The notes under the pieces: model-generated
Told to the model about the DNA's origin: nothing
Seen by the model: only the letters and a program-made list of their open reading frames with translations
Database searches by the model: none
NCBI GenBank assembly: GCA_963921425.1
Contig: OY992837.1
Coordinates: 16,775,896-16,839,895, forward strand
Direction: 5' to 3'
Source: Dryas octopetala
Lineage: Eukaryota > Streptophyta > Magnoliopsida > Rosales > Rosaceae
DNA: 64,000 nt
Shown: positions 49,000-61,545 of the stretch, piece by piece
How positions within the stretch are numbered: position 1 is the stretch's first letter
Layout of the letters: every line of letters begins with the position of its first letter
Translations under genes and position numbers: made by a program

Positions 49000-49875
49000 T
49001 AGGAAAAGGTGAAAACAAAGGACAATCATCAGCAACTTCACCCAATTTTGAATTGTCAAGCTCATTACTTTCTCTTATTTTTTCCAGATTCCTTTTTCAG
49101 AGGTGTATTATCAATTATATTACCACTTTTAAGAGTAATAGAATCAACATGCTCAACAATTTCACAAGAATTTACACCTTTTGGATTTCGTTCAGTATTA
49201 GAAGGAAATTTTGCTTTTTCATGCACAGCCAGAGAATTAGTCTAGTTGAAAATTTGGCTTTTAATTTCTTTATTTTCTTCCATCATTTACCAAACATAAA
49301 ATCACACTTTTGATTTTTCTATGAAAGATTGAAGTGTGTTACTCAATGATGGTTTAGAAGGAAATGCATTAGGTGCAGAAAATTGTTGGTTAAGGATACT
49401 TACCTGAGATTGAGAAGGCTGATTGTTCCAATGAAAATTTGGATGATTCTTTGTTGCAGGATTGTATGTTTGAGAAAAAGGAGAATATGACTTTTGATAA
49501 CTCCCCAAAGTAGCACAATGTTCTTCATGAGCTCCTTTCCTCACCTGAAAAGTTGGACAATTTTGAACAGAGTGACCAATCTCATAACAAACATCACAAA
49601 CTTAATTATGCTGAGAAACAGTATGATAAACAGATTGAGGCACATTAGACTTTTCAAAATTTAAAGAAGCTACTTCGTTAGCCAAAGCCTAATATTTTGC
49701 TTTTAAATTATCTTCCTCTCTTAATTGGTAAATTTCTTTATTAGCAGGAGATGTAACATTCCTAGATCGGTCAGTGTTCTCAAATGGACTAGGTGCAGTC
49801 CATTGGTGGGCTTTTTCAACAATTTCATCAAGAAACTCCAAAGCCTCATCAGGGTCTTTTTGCATAAAATTTGTA
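49000..49875 (-). mobile_element. gypsy-type gag fragment (Athila-like)
   Basis: Minus-strand sequence encodes part of a gag-like protein with a CCHC zinc-knuckle region (near 49545-49600) and an Asn/Gln/Pro-rich downstream stretch. Consistent with an Athila-like LTR retrotransposon. Broken fragment with no pol nearby. Age not estimable, but clearly old. Confidence 0.65.
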
Positions 49876-50069
49876 ATGACCTAGTTTTTAAGATCAAATT
49901 ATTTTGGTGTTTAACAAAAATGTTTATGTTTATTAATAATGTCTTTTTATTTTTTTAATTAATTATATTATATGTGTTTATTTAATTACATTTTATTTAT
50001 ATTTATATTTATATTTATGTTATATAATATAAACTTATTTTATATATATTTTTATTGAAAAAAAATATT

Positions 50070-50718
50070 GGCATAAATTCAATTTAGACACATAACTATA
50101 TATGCTATTTCAACGGGGTCTACGAACTTTAAAATATTTCAAATATACACCCGATCTACTATCTAAATTGAAAAATGAACTTTCGTCCATTGATTCGTTG
50201 AGAGATTAGGTAAATGTCAGTTTGGCTTTTGCTGACCAGGATTACTTGGCGATGTAGCGCCATCTCAGCAAACTTTTTTCGTCAAATAAGCGACACGATG
50301 ACACCTGTCCACCTAACCCCTGACACGGGCCCACAAACTCATCATCTTTTTCTCGCTCGTCGAACACAGGTGAGAGATTTATATTTGAATTTGGAGAAAA
50401 ACATGATGTTTTTGGGTGACTAAATGGTCAGAAGAGCATTCGACGAGCGAGAAAGAGGTGATGGGTTTGTGGGCCCGTGTCAGGTGGACATGTGTCGCTC
50501 ATTTGGCAGGAAAGGTATGCTGAGTTGGCACCACGTCGTCAATTAATCTCTGTCAGCAAAAGCCAAGCTGACATTTAACTGATTTCTCAACAAATCGATG
50601 AACGGAAGTCCATTTTTCAATTTAGATAATAAATCGGGTGTATATTTGAAATATTTTAAAGTTCATGGACCCCGTTGAAATGACATATATAGTTATGTGT
50701 CTAAATTAAATTTATGCC
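50070..50718. mobile_element. MULE-like foldback element
   Basis: 649 bp, arms of about 300 bp in inverted orientation starting GGCATAAATTCAATTTAGAC, with a perfect 9-bp duplication AAAAATATT (50061-50069 and 50719-50727). The arms include GACACGGGCCCACAAACTCA and its complement. No coding sequence. The terminus resembles that of the 62445-63536 element (GGCTTAATT). Confidence 0.9.
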
Positions 50719-50766
50719 AAAAATATTTGTGTGATAGGACCCCTTTAGTAAGGCTTGGCGGTGGAG

Positions 50767-50768
<2 letters not shown>

Positions 50769-50809
<41 letters not shown>
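50769..50809. repeat. (GT)n microsatellite
   Basis: Long uninterrupted GT run. A GA-rich tract follows at about 50930-51070. Confidence 0.95.
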
Positions 50810-51116
50810 CGGTGATGTGTGTTAGGCGGTAGTCTTTAGGCGATCGATGTTATAAGGCTGGGGTTGTTTTAAACCAAAGTTAGCAAAACAAACCCCAAAA
50901 CCCCAGTCAACCCAAGAGAGAAGAAAGAAAGGAAAGAAAAACAGAGGAAGAGGGAGAGAGAGAGAGAGAGAAAAAAAAAAAGGGAGAAGGAGGAGAAGAG
51001 AGAGAGAGAGAGTGAGAGAAGAGTAACAGAGAAGGATAGAGAGGGAAGGAAAGAAAGAAAACAGAGAGTGAGAGAAATCAAGGAATTCAGACTCCAAAAT
51101 AAAAAATAAAAAAACA

Positions 51117-51215
51117 TGAGCTCATTCTCTGTCATAGAAAGCTTGAGCATAGCTAATTTTCTGTCATAGAAAGCTCAAACTTAGCTCATTTTCTATCGTA
51201 GAAAGCTCAAGCTTC
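51117..51215. repeat. Three-copy tandem repeat, about 32 bp
   Basis: Three imperfect units of the form TTTTCTGTCATAGAAAGCTC followed by an (A/G)AGCTTAGCTCA-like spacer. Confidence 0.85.
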
Positions 51216-51407
51216 ATTTAACAGTTATTTTGATGTTTTCAATTTTAACCAAAACTAAGTATACAAGTTAGAGATCATTTTGTCTAAAGAAATAGCCAAT
51301 ACATATAAATGCATTTACAGCTTACTGCAGCTTGCTATATTTTAGATTTGATATGAATACTCTCCTTTTAAGACACAATGTTGTTGCTTGTATTTGATTT
51401 TGCACAG

Positions 51408-51796
51408 GAATGGATCAAAGATGGACAAGCTAGTCAACTAAAAGGAAGTAGACAAGTATGGACAAAACGTGAAAAAGATACATTGTTGACTTTACTTGAG
51501 AATGTTGTTAATCGTGGTATGCGATGTGATAATGGTATTTTTTTTTTATTTTTTTTTGGCCAAGATAATGGGACATTTAAAGCTGAAACTATGGTGCAAA
51601 TTAAGAAGTCTTGAATGAGAGATGCCCAGATTTCAATTCAAGGCATCATCCACATATTGAGTCTAGGATGAGAAAGTGGAGAAAAACACATGAGATCATT
51701 TATGACATAATTATCAAAAGTGGATTTGGAAGAAATTATGCTAAAAAATGCATTGAGGTTGACAGTGATGAAGTATGTGAGGCTTATGTGTAGGTT
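51408..51796 (+). pseudogene. Myb/SANT-like domain gene, first part, broken
   Basis: After an acceptor-like TTTGCACAG the frame encodes WTKREKDTLLTLLENVV and CDNG, then HIESRMRKWRKTHEIIYDII and KCIEVDSDEVCEAYV. This is the Myb/SANT-like DNA-binding domain (Myb_DNA-bind_3) found in plant nuclear proteins and in PIF/Harbinger accessory proteins. A T-rich insertion interrupts the domain near 51540-51560 and a one-base frame change follows near 51610, so it is a pseudogene. The rest of the protein resumes after the CACTA element, at about 57950. Confidence 0.8.
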
Positions 51797-52222
51797 AGTT
51801 TCATTCATTCTTTCTTTCTTCTTTCTGAAATGCTCATTTTTATGAATGGCTAATGCTATAATTTGTTATCCTTTTATGGATTTTTTTTTTCTTTTTTACT
51901 ATTGCAAATTGTGTGATATAACCTAATAAAGGATATAGAAATATGAAACAACATTAGCAAAGAATGGAGATCAGTATCCTATGGTCTAAGGAAGTAATTA
52001 CAATGGGTTGGCTTTACTCTTGTGTTTTCACCGATGTCAAAACTAGAAGACTAGAATTAATACATGTATTACATTTGCCAAAAGACTAAACAGATGGCTA
52101 TCATGCACCACATTTTCCATAGCTTTTAATCACCTTGCGAGATCTCTCTTCTCCAACAATTATTTCTCCATCTTTTCCCAAGTTTGTGAGCAGAATAAGA
52201 ACACCATGAGCAACCAAACAGT

Positions 52223-55200
52223 CACTACTACAATTGTATAAATAGACAACAGTCAATAGACAACGGTTCTTATTTTGTCCGTTATCTTAATTTAATACAC
52301 AACGGATTTTAATAAACTGTTATATGAAGGTATCATATCCAATGCTATTTGGTCGGATGAATTTTCTTAAATTATTAAACACAATAGTTTTAAGTAAAAC
52401 CGTTGTGTTGGACAAGTTACAGAAAAATAAAAAAATTTGCGGGTGTTTGTATTTGACAAAATACACGCCCGCGTTAATGAAAAAAACCATCGCGCCTTTA
52501 ACCCCTCAGACAGAACACAGACCTCCTCCTCCTCGTGCCCTCAAACCCAGACTTGCTTCTTCCCAAAACCCAGACCTCCCGCACTCTCACTTTGCTCACT
52601 CTTTCTCTTTCTCTCTTCTGATTATGGCCATCACCCATCACCGTCCCTGACCACCATTGTGTCGCCCTTTCACCACCATGTACGCACTCGTCTTCTCATC
52701 ACCGTCGCCATGGCTGCACACATCTTCTTATCATGTCGACTCTCAGTCGTTTATGCCTTCTGAAATCACTGGATTTATGCTATCCTCCAACCAAATCACA
52801 CAAAGATTTGGGAAAGCTTGAAACCCTAACCCTAATCTGGACCATTGACTTCGCTGAGCTCACACTGGGCTTTCAGGTGCTTTTTCCCTCACTTTACTCT
52901 TTTGTTTTTCCTCTGTGCTAGGGTTCTCACATGAAGTTCTTGATTATTTCCTCTACGTTGCTGAATTTGTGTTTTGTTATCTTTTTTTTTTTTCTTTTTT
53001 TTGTAATTTTTTTGTGGGTTTACTTTGGAGGGATTTGAGGTTAGATTCGTTTGTTTTTTGAGGTTGATTCCTTTCATGTCATCTCTTTTTAAAATTTTCT
53101 TGCTTGGTTTAATCTCATGAACTAGGATTTTTAATAGGAATTTTTGTTCTTAATTATTATTAATTTTGTTCATTAACTGTTCTTAATTTGTATGATTTTT
53201 CTCTGTCATTTTGTAGAATAACAACATAAATGTCATTGTGTAATATGTGTAATATCGATCTCTCTGTCTCGGTCTCTGTTTCAGTTGATTTGTATTCCTT
53301 GATGGGTTTTGATTGATTTGTTGTAATTGAAGTTGAATCATAGCAATACCCATCTTTCCGGGTTACTATAGATTTAGCCACTTTCTGAAATGTTTAACTG
53401 TGTCATTCCCCATCCTTTGCTTGTCGAAATTAGAGAGGCAAAATGGATTCAGAATTTTAGTTCTCCAAGAGTTGAAGAAAGATTTCTGGTCAACTAAGTC
53501 ATATAGTTATGATGAACTCTATGTTGAGTTAATTATTGAATTCAAGACTCTTTTGTTATCCTTTCCCTCTTGAATTCAATAGTTATAATTTCTCTTTAGG
53601 GGTATTCATCAGTCATCACTCTAAAAGAGTTGTATAGAGTTCTAGTGGAGCTCATGTATAAATTTAAATAAATTTAGATCATGTATAAATTTAGATGAAG
53701 TTGACATTGTTTATTTACAATGAATAAATTTGAGCATTTATTTACAGGGCTTCCTTCTCTTTTGCTTTATGTAGGAGAAATTTTCAGGAGGGGGAGGAAG
53801 AGATACCTTAGAAAATGCCAAGATTTCAAAGGAGGGCCTTGTTACCTCTGCTAAGAAGAATGGTGGGCCTTGGGAAAATGGTGGCGAAGAGTTAAAACCA
53901 TGTTGGTCTAAGCCAGCTTTGGGTAAGATTGCTTTACATTTTGAAGTGACTGATAGTTTCATGTATTGTTTATCACAGTCCTGTGTTGCCTAATTCCTTT
54001 CTGTAAATTCTTACATGTTACCTGGTTGGCATATGATGTTGACCAGACGGAGGGGTTTGTCCTTTTCTCATTAACAAATGGCCCTGAATACCATGTTTCA
54101 CAGGTATTTAAATTAAAAGTCCATTTAGTTGATGGAGTTATTTGGCTTTTATTTTTCTGGGTCCTCTAAACTGGAACTTAATCTTCCTGAATATAGTCTA
54201 ATTTTTTTTTTCCCTAAATTGCAACAAATTCAGTCATTTCATCCTTTTGTCCATTGGTGGATCAAATGGTTGTTAAATATGATAGGAAATGTGTAGTGCT
54301 ACTCTATGGATGTTGCATATCTTGTTTATATTTTCATAAAGATTTTCTGTTGTACTTTTTTCAATTAGCCACTGATATTTTAAACCAATTCCTTATCCTC
54401 TCAGTAATCCATTCCTTGGTATTCTGTAGATTGCTGATGCAGTTGTAGTGGCAAGGTATCTAGGAGCAACTCTTGTACTTCCTGACATTCACTGTAGTTG
54501 GTGAGAAAATTATTTTGGTTGTCTTTGGATGCTAAGAGTTCAGGGCCGGACTAGAAAAGAAAATTCAGTTTATTTATTTTTTGTTAGTGATTTCGTTTGC
54601 ACAAATGAAAAACTAGACTAATCAAGGGGTTCCAAATTCTTGAAAGCAAGATTTTTTTTTTTTTTACTTATGTTTTTGGTTAATCTATTTTCAGAAATTA
54701 AACAGGAGTTATGGGTTAATAAAATTATGAGTAAGGTGACAATTACTAAGAGTCTGATAGACATAAGAATTTTTGGGAGTCCTCTGTTGCTATTGTGCAG
54801 AAAAATAAAATCATCTTAGTACCAAGACGATCATAATTAGGAAAAAAAGAAATTAAGATTTTTGGTTATCTCTTTTTCCTAACTTCCCAAATTTTCTAGG
54901 CAATTTAAGAGTTCCATGTATAGGTTTTTTAGGTATGTAATTGACTGAAATTGTCTTTGGGATTCTCATTTTAGTTATGCTTTAATCTCTTGTTCTACGT
55001 TTTTCAATTAAAGTGAATTTCATGTGTGCTTGAATCAATAAGAACAGATACAAGATTTGGATTATTTTTGGACTCATTAGTTGCTGCAGTCTTCATGCCT
55101 ATAGGATTCTTTGGTGGTGTCAAATTATGCAATGAATTATGTTAGGGATCTGCAAGAAGTGAGTGGTCAAGGCAATGCCACTGGTTGTAGGCTCAAGGTA

Positions 55201-57893
55201 GCAGGTGTTGCAAGCATTACACTACTTATGATGTTGATAATTGGAAAGGTGTTGATTGATTGCACTTTGATACAAAGGTATGTACACTGACATTTTCAAA
55301 GAAATATTTCATTTCAAATACTACTTTTTCACCAATAAAATGTATGAGCGGCAAATATTTTCATGGTAATTTATTATTGTGTCTTACAGTGACATCTTGA
55401 TTCAATGAGACAAATCAATACTACCTCATTATGTTTACAGTTCAATGTTAAACTATACCAGCATTGCATTGTCCGTATGTCCCTTCCAACATTGATACAC
55501 CTATTCCTTATATTGTTTGCATTAAATCCAAAGAAGGTGAAATGACTCATAATCCTCAGTTCCCTACCTGTAATTTCTGTATGCCTTTTGCAGACTACAA
55601 TGACTTGATGGAGCTCACTGAGGAAATGTTGAGTGGTAAATCAATACTACTTCATTACTAGCTTATTCCTTATATTGTTTTTCATTTAATCAAATGAAGG
55701 TGAAATGACTGAGTACAATGACTTATGCAGACTACAATGAGTAGATGGAGCTCACTGAGGAGATGTTGAGTGGTAAGGCATCATTGATGCATGTCTCCAA
55801 CATGTGCTCGTAGGAAGTTTGCTAACTTGAATGAGTTATAGATATCCAACTGTAACATTAATGATTATGGAGTTTCTTCTTTGAAAGGTATTCCATAGTT
55901 TTTCTAGTTGTCAATGCATCAATAGTTTTCTGCTTCTCTCAATTTCTGTTTTTCTTATTTGCGTGTGTACACACACACACATTCAAACACAATCATAGAC
56001 TCTTTATATATGCAATTAGAAGAGTAGGATGGTGACACTACTTACACACTGGCTATGATAGAGAGAGAATCCAACTTTGATGCACTACCATCTTAGCTCA
56101 AGCTGTAAAGGAGCAACAACTGCTGATGCTCCTATTTTTAGGAGTATTTCTTATTATTATTATTATTATAGTTGACAGTACTAAGAGAAAATAAAAGGAA
56201 AAAGCCTATAAACAGGAATTTTTCTAAGGGAGAGCAAGGAAAATCCAGCATCCTATTTGACATTATCATACTGTTTTCTTTAGGGTATCAATTTGCTGGA
56301 TCATTTACGTTTATCCCTCATAATGTTTGTTTATCTTTACCTTTCTAAGACTCAGTTGCTCGACTTTCATTTGTGCATGGCAGGCTTGAACAAGCTTAAT
56401 ATGCTGAATTTAGAGGATGCAATGTTACTGCTACATGTCTGGAATCTATTTCATGTGTTCTTTCTCTTTTATGTTTTTTGCTTTCTAATGATTCTGTTAA
56501 TAACATTGATAATAATTTTTAAGACTCAGACCCCGGGTGTTGATGTTGCTGCTGTGAAGGTTTGCATTTTGGGTTGAATTTTATTTTTAATTAGTACTCC
56601 ATTTCTGCCTTGTTTCAGTGGGAGCAGAGGAAGGACAACACTTATACCCAAGAAGCTAGATATCAATGAAGTCCGGGCTAAATGGGCAAACTTTGTGGGG
56701 TAGTATATGTAGACTAATGTTGGATTATTGCATATATGACACCTTTTTGACTTGATTTTGTAGGCCATGTGTTTAGTTAGACTAGCTTGGAGTATATATA
56801 TGATTGATTACTTTGTTAGATTAGCTTGGGGATATTAATGATTGATAGGCTAGCTTTGCTGGATAATACTTTTGATATATGGCAGCAATTTGGTAGATTA
56901 GATTGATGCTTGATATTTTGGAAAGGCATATATGGAGGGTTTTTGTGTATGGCATGGTTGGTTTTGTAAATGGAATTGGGTTAAGGCATATATACAATTA
57001 CTATCTTGAAATATCTTATATTATTTAGTATTTTATAAATTCCAATTCTTTATTATTGTGAATGGTATTTTGTAAATGTATAATTTATTAGGAATGTTAA
57101 TTATGATGGGAATCAATTTGGAACAATGGTTGTACCAAAACAGTCTATCTCATCAGATTGTGCATTTTTGTTTATAATTGCATTGTGGTCAAAGACAATT
57201 GGGAGCTTCTTAAAACAGATGTAAACAGGCACATTATACAACCGTTTTTCGATCAAAAGCGTGGTCTATACCCTTAACTTACAATTGTTCAATATCAGAA
57301 ACCATTGTCTAATCCATAAGCATACCATACAAACCTTAAAAAGCCATTGTGCTAAATGCCTTCATACAACAGTTTCTAACTCAAAACCGATGTACCAAAT
57401 AAGTATATACAATGGTTATATGGTTAAAACCTAATGTTTTTAATGCATTCATACAACGGTTTCATGTAAACAACGTAGTATGAAAGACCTATAGACATGG
57501 CAGTATACCTATTTTCAATAGCCTACACAACGGTTATTAACAATAAACCGTTGTTTTAATGGCTATTTCACCTCGTGTTTCTACCTAAAATAGTTGTAAA
57601 ACCAATTCTTTACTTAACATAACCGTTGTTTAACATATATATACACATCGGTTTTTAAATATAAACCGATGTTTAAATTGGCACTCAACAACGGTATCTT
57701 CCAAATCATTGATTTTAAAGGTTGTATATACAACGGTGGTACATCTATAACCGTTGTGTAGGTGCACCAGGACAACGGATTTTATCCGTTGTCTATTGGG
57801 GGTATGAATAGACAACACTCGATTAGACGACGGTAAATTATAAACTTAGACAACGGTGAAAATCCGTTGTCTGATTGCTATTTTGTAGTAGTG
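52223..57893. mobile_element. Non-autonomous CACTA transposon carrying host gene fragments
   Basis: 5,671 bp with ends CACTACTACAA and the inverted end TTTTGTAGTAGTG and a 3-bp duplication AGT (52220-52222 and 57894-57896). Subterminal regions (52240-52420 and about 57190-57890) are packed with ACAACGGTTTT / AAAACCGTTGT motifs in both orientations, as in CACTA elements. No transposase or TNP2-like frame was found. The interior holds a 5'-UTR-like CT-rich leader ending at a splice donor (about 52890) and a piece of a putative O-fucosyltransferase gene (53784-54500). Later segments (about 55080-56700) have near-coding composition but are unidentified. It is inserted within the Myb/SANT-like pseudogene. 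Confidence 0.93.
53784..54500 (+). pseudogene. Transduplicated fragment of a putative O-fucosyltransferase gene
   Basis: Three exon-like blocks retain splice borders. 53796-53926 encodes KNGGPWENGGEELKPCWSKP and ends at a donor-like GTAAG. 54041-54103 encodes GFVLFSLTNGPEYHVSQ and is followed by GTATTT. 54430-54500 begins after CTGTAG and encodes ADAVVVARYLGATLVLPD. These match the start of the catalytic region of plant O-fucosyltransferase family (GT65-like, DUF246) proteins. The usual next residues (RGSKPGD) are altered, and the rest of the enzyme is absent. Introns are kept, so this is a genomic DNA capture, not a processed copy. Confidence 0.8.
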
Positions 57894-57949
57894 AGTGACC
57901 ACAATTCTGGACAAGTTTAGAGGACTAATTTTTTTGTTTTCCTTACAGC

Positions 57950-58286
57950 ATAATAAGGATGCAGAATGGATGCTTGGAAAATCAATTCCAATATATAAGA
58001 GATTGCACATTATTTTTTGGGAAATTAAGATCAAGCAACCAGGAAAGAAGCTCAAGATTGAGCAACTGGGAAAGAAGCTCCAACTCCTTTTAAGTTGGCC
58101 AATGAAGTGAACGTTGATGACAATGAAGATAATGAGGTTGAAGAGAGTAATTTATTTTCTTCTTTTCCTAGAACAAACTCAACTTCAACAGTCTCTACTA
58201 ACCGATTGAGGAAGCGGTTACATGATGGTTCAAATGAAATGGCTATAGTGTTTAAAGAAGTCGTTGTTGAATATACTAAGCCCTAA
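57950..58286 (+). pseudogene. Myb/SANT-like gene, second part, broken
   Basis: After an acceptor-like CTTACAG the frame encodes KDAEWMLGKSIPIYKRL, then, after a frame change near 58050-58090, PFKLANEVNVDDNEDNEV and SSFPRTNSTSTVSTNRLR and a stop at 58286. This continues the family pattern of the 51408-51796 block (helical segment then acidic linker). It is separated from that block by the CACTA element. Confidence 0.75.
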
Positions 58287-58666
58287 ACCCTAAATCCTTT
58301 GTTAATGGACCATAAAATGGGCATAAAATACTTGCTGAGTTTGGGAAGATGAGTTTATCTCTCAACAACCAAAATTGATGCTTTGAATATGATTTTGGAG
58401 AAGCCACATAATGAGAGGACTTTTATGACATTGGAAGGTCTAATGAGAGAGGACTTTGTGCATATGTTGCTTGCAATAAGGAGCCGTAATTGGTTGACTA
58501 TGTTGATGTTTTGAACCTTTTTGATGATTGAAATGTCATTAGATGGACAAAATGTTGTTAATTAGATAAATAGGTGATCTATGATCCTCTCTAACAAAGA
58601 TTTGCTTGATTGTTTTTGGATCATTTTGCATGTTAACTTACTGTTTTGGATGGTTATTAAAAATAA

Positions 58667-59585
58667 GGGTGCCCTTATTCGGACCCAACTTTTTAATTAG
58701 TAGCTCCAACAACTTAATGAATTATTAATTTACATTTCTATCCTAATGTAAATTGACTATTAAGGACCAAAATTTAATTTTAAAATTAAAAAACAATTAA
58801 CGTAAAGTATACCCAACATCTCTATATACCCAAAGATTTCCATGGATTTCATTTCCCTAGCAACTGCTCAAACTTACTGTTTTATGAAATTCTCTTCCGC
58901 ATGTATGCCCTCCAAATTCAAACTCGAGATTTTATAAAAGTGGAAACTCTATATTGCTTTTTCATATATCTAATGTACTTTCTTCAGTAATCTCTAGAAA
59001 AATAGAAATCAAAATACCAGACACAAACCATCTTGTTTGTGGTTATTAATTTGTTTTGGGGTTTTTTCTTTATCTTGAGTTTTTGGGTTTTGTTGGAATA
59101 GGATAATATACTAACTACAAAGCAAATTTACAATTTTAGAAGGAAGCAAAGAAATAGTAAACCAAAACCAGACAATCATGGCAGACCATCATCTAGCAGT
59201 TCGCCTCGAAGATTTGGGCTCCTTCACGTACATTTTAGTATTGAGTGTTAAGAGAAACATTTTGAAATGAACCATCTTAATGATGTATTGGGTGCCGGAA
59301 TGCTTGAGGGTGGGGATGTTGGGTTTGGGAGGTAGTTCAGATGGGGTGTCGTTGGTGTAGGTGTGTTTTTTTTTTTTTGGCCAATTGTGTAAGTGTTTGT
59401 TGGGCATGTGTTTTGTTGGGTTTACTAAGTAGAATTGTTGGGTTTAGTTGTTGGTTTTCAATAATGGTAGTTTAGGAAAACATGTTAGGTATACTAATGA
59501 GTTTTAATATTTTTTTAAATGAAGATGGGTCTAAAAATAGTGTTGGGGCTACTAATTAAAAAGTTGGGTCCGAATAGTAGCACCC
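58667..59585. mobile_element. TAA-flanked TIR element (PIF/Harbinger-like)
   Basis: 919 bp with the left end GGGTGCCCTTATTCGGACCC and inverted right end GGGTGCTACTATTCGGACCC, continuing through AACTTTTTAATTAGTAGC on both sides. Flanked by TAA (58664-58666 and 59586-59588). No transposase recognised. The 3-bp duplication suggests PIF/Harbinger, but the short terminus leaves the class open. Confidence 0.8.
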
Positions 59586-59774
59586 TAAAAAAAATAGTAC
59601 AGCTAGTACCATACTACACATTACAACACCAAAGATAGTATAATTTTGTCCAGCTCTTGGTAGCTACAATACCAAACACTTATAGCATTAAAGAAAATAC
59701 TATACAATACAATACTATGTAATCCTATATCAAATTATACTATACTATACGGCGTACCAAACGTGGCCTTAAAT

Positions 59775-61050
59775 AAATCTCACTTGCACTAGTTTAATAA
59801 TTGCCCTAATTATCTTAATAACTCGGGTCTCGAAAGTAGTGGTTACTTCTTTTTATAATTAACCGTGATTATTTACACTTTAATTAATTTTTCTTTGTTG
59901 GGTCAAATGCTTTTGACTCATATAAATTGTTACACATTTATCTATAATTGCCGCGCAATTAATCAACCCATTCAATGTCTCTAAAGTATTGATTTATAAG
60001 TGCGAGATCCTTATGTGCTAGTCCAATTTGGCAATGGAATAATCAAATTTCCATTTGATATATTTTCCCACAATAATAATTGCACTCGTGTATAAAAGTA
60101 TACAGATTTAATAAATCTATCATTCATCGGGTTTCCAAATGCCTTAAGTGACTTAGCTATATTTTAGGCCTTCTTAAATTAAATAGATTATCTAAAGCTA
60201 TTAAATTGTAGTTATAATTCAATATGGTCATTCTATTTTGTAGTCATCCATTGTCCTGATCACTGATATGAGATAAGTATGAAGTATTGTGAAAATCTCT
60301 AATCATGATTATTATCAGATATCTTTCTAAGTATGAGCCTGATCGAGATACAGTCAAGAAACCTCATTCCCGCTATTTAATTCTCACCCTTGTGCTTCGC
60401 CCAAAGTCTTTGACTCACATTAGATCAATCGCATATGACAAACTTTACTTTCGCATTGGGTAAGGCGACAGATCCTTTATTGGCCACTCATATGCCTTCA
60501 TGTTTCCTTTAACTGAACCTAGCAGTGCACACATTGTACCTCAATACACAATGCATTGTATGACTTAAGTACATCGATCAGAAGCACAAGACAATCTTGG
60601 TGTCTCAGGTCAAATGATTAATTTGAATCCAAAACCTAATGAGATATTTTTTTATGGTTGTTTCACTCCATAGAAGAATCTCATTTGTTTATCTTGTTCA
60701 ATGGACCTATATTTGGATAGGCACTCATGCTCTTGCCTTCGTGTCCCTTACACGCACAATCCAAGATTGATTGTCTCCATATATATTTAAGCAAGATTAA
60801 GAGCTATGTTGAACTCAGTCGAATACACTGTTACCTAGACAACCCTTCAATTAGGAACAATTTAAGAACTATCAACGAAGACATATAGCCCTCATGGATA
60901 ACAAACATTTATCCCCTTATACTCTCCTCTTAAATAGCTCTAAATTAAGTGTTGTCCTTCTTTATGGGTCTACTTAATTGACGAACAACTGCCCAAAATA
61001 TTGTCTTCAAGGTCAGGTCACGATTGGCCTTAGGGCACACATTTCCTACA
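59775..61050 (-). mobile_element. copia-type LTR fragment
   Basis: On the minus strand it begins TGTAGGAAATGTGTGCCC at 61050, a typical start of plant copia LTRs, and continues about 1.2 kb. The other end is not defined and no target duplication was found, so it is probably truncated. No coding region. Broken. Confidence 0.55.
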
Positions 61051-61385
61051 AGTCTTCTTCGAGCAATTGGCAGTCAAAACAGGTGTCGAGTGCTCAAAGA
61101 AGGAGAAAAATATGTTAATTAGGTCATCATGTAAGTTTAGGTAGCAATGTAGTGATGTACTAAAAGTAGTTTGCAATGTACCAATATCATGACAAAATTT
61201 AGTTATATGATATACCAAATTAATATATGACGTACCACATTATTCTACTTTTTTTTTGCACTCGACACTTTGGTTTGTCGGCTTCATATATGTTTGGTTT
61301 TAACTTTGCGATTTTGGGTGGAATTCTTATTCTACACCCTAAAAGAGTATGACGTGAACCGAGAAATAGGGTAAACAATAGGCGA

Positions 61386-61545
61386 AAGAACCCTAAAACC
61401 CTAAGACCCTAAACCCTAAAACCTTAAATCATAAACCATAACCCTAACCCCAAAACCATAAACCTTAAACCCTAACCCTAAAATCATAAACTCTAAACTT
61501 TAACCTCAAAATAATAAACCCTAATCATATAACCTCAACCATAAA
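61386..61545. repeat. Degenerate interstitial telomere-like repeat
   Basis: A run of CCCTAAA-related heptamers and variants (AACCCTA, AACCATAA) on the plus strand. Imperfect, about 160 bp. Confidence 0.85.

Noticed and set aside
59590-59774. Possible Harbinger-like end with GGCCACGTTTGGTA (minus strand)
   Set aside because: Only one terminus seen; the matching end could not be found.
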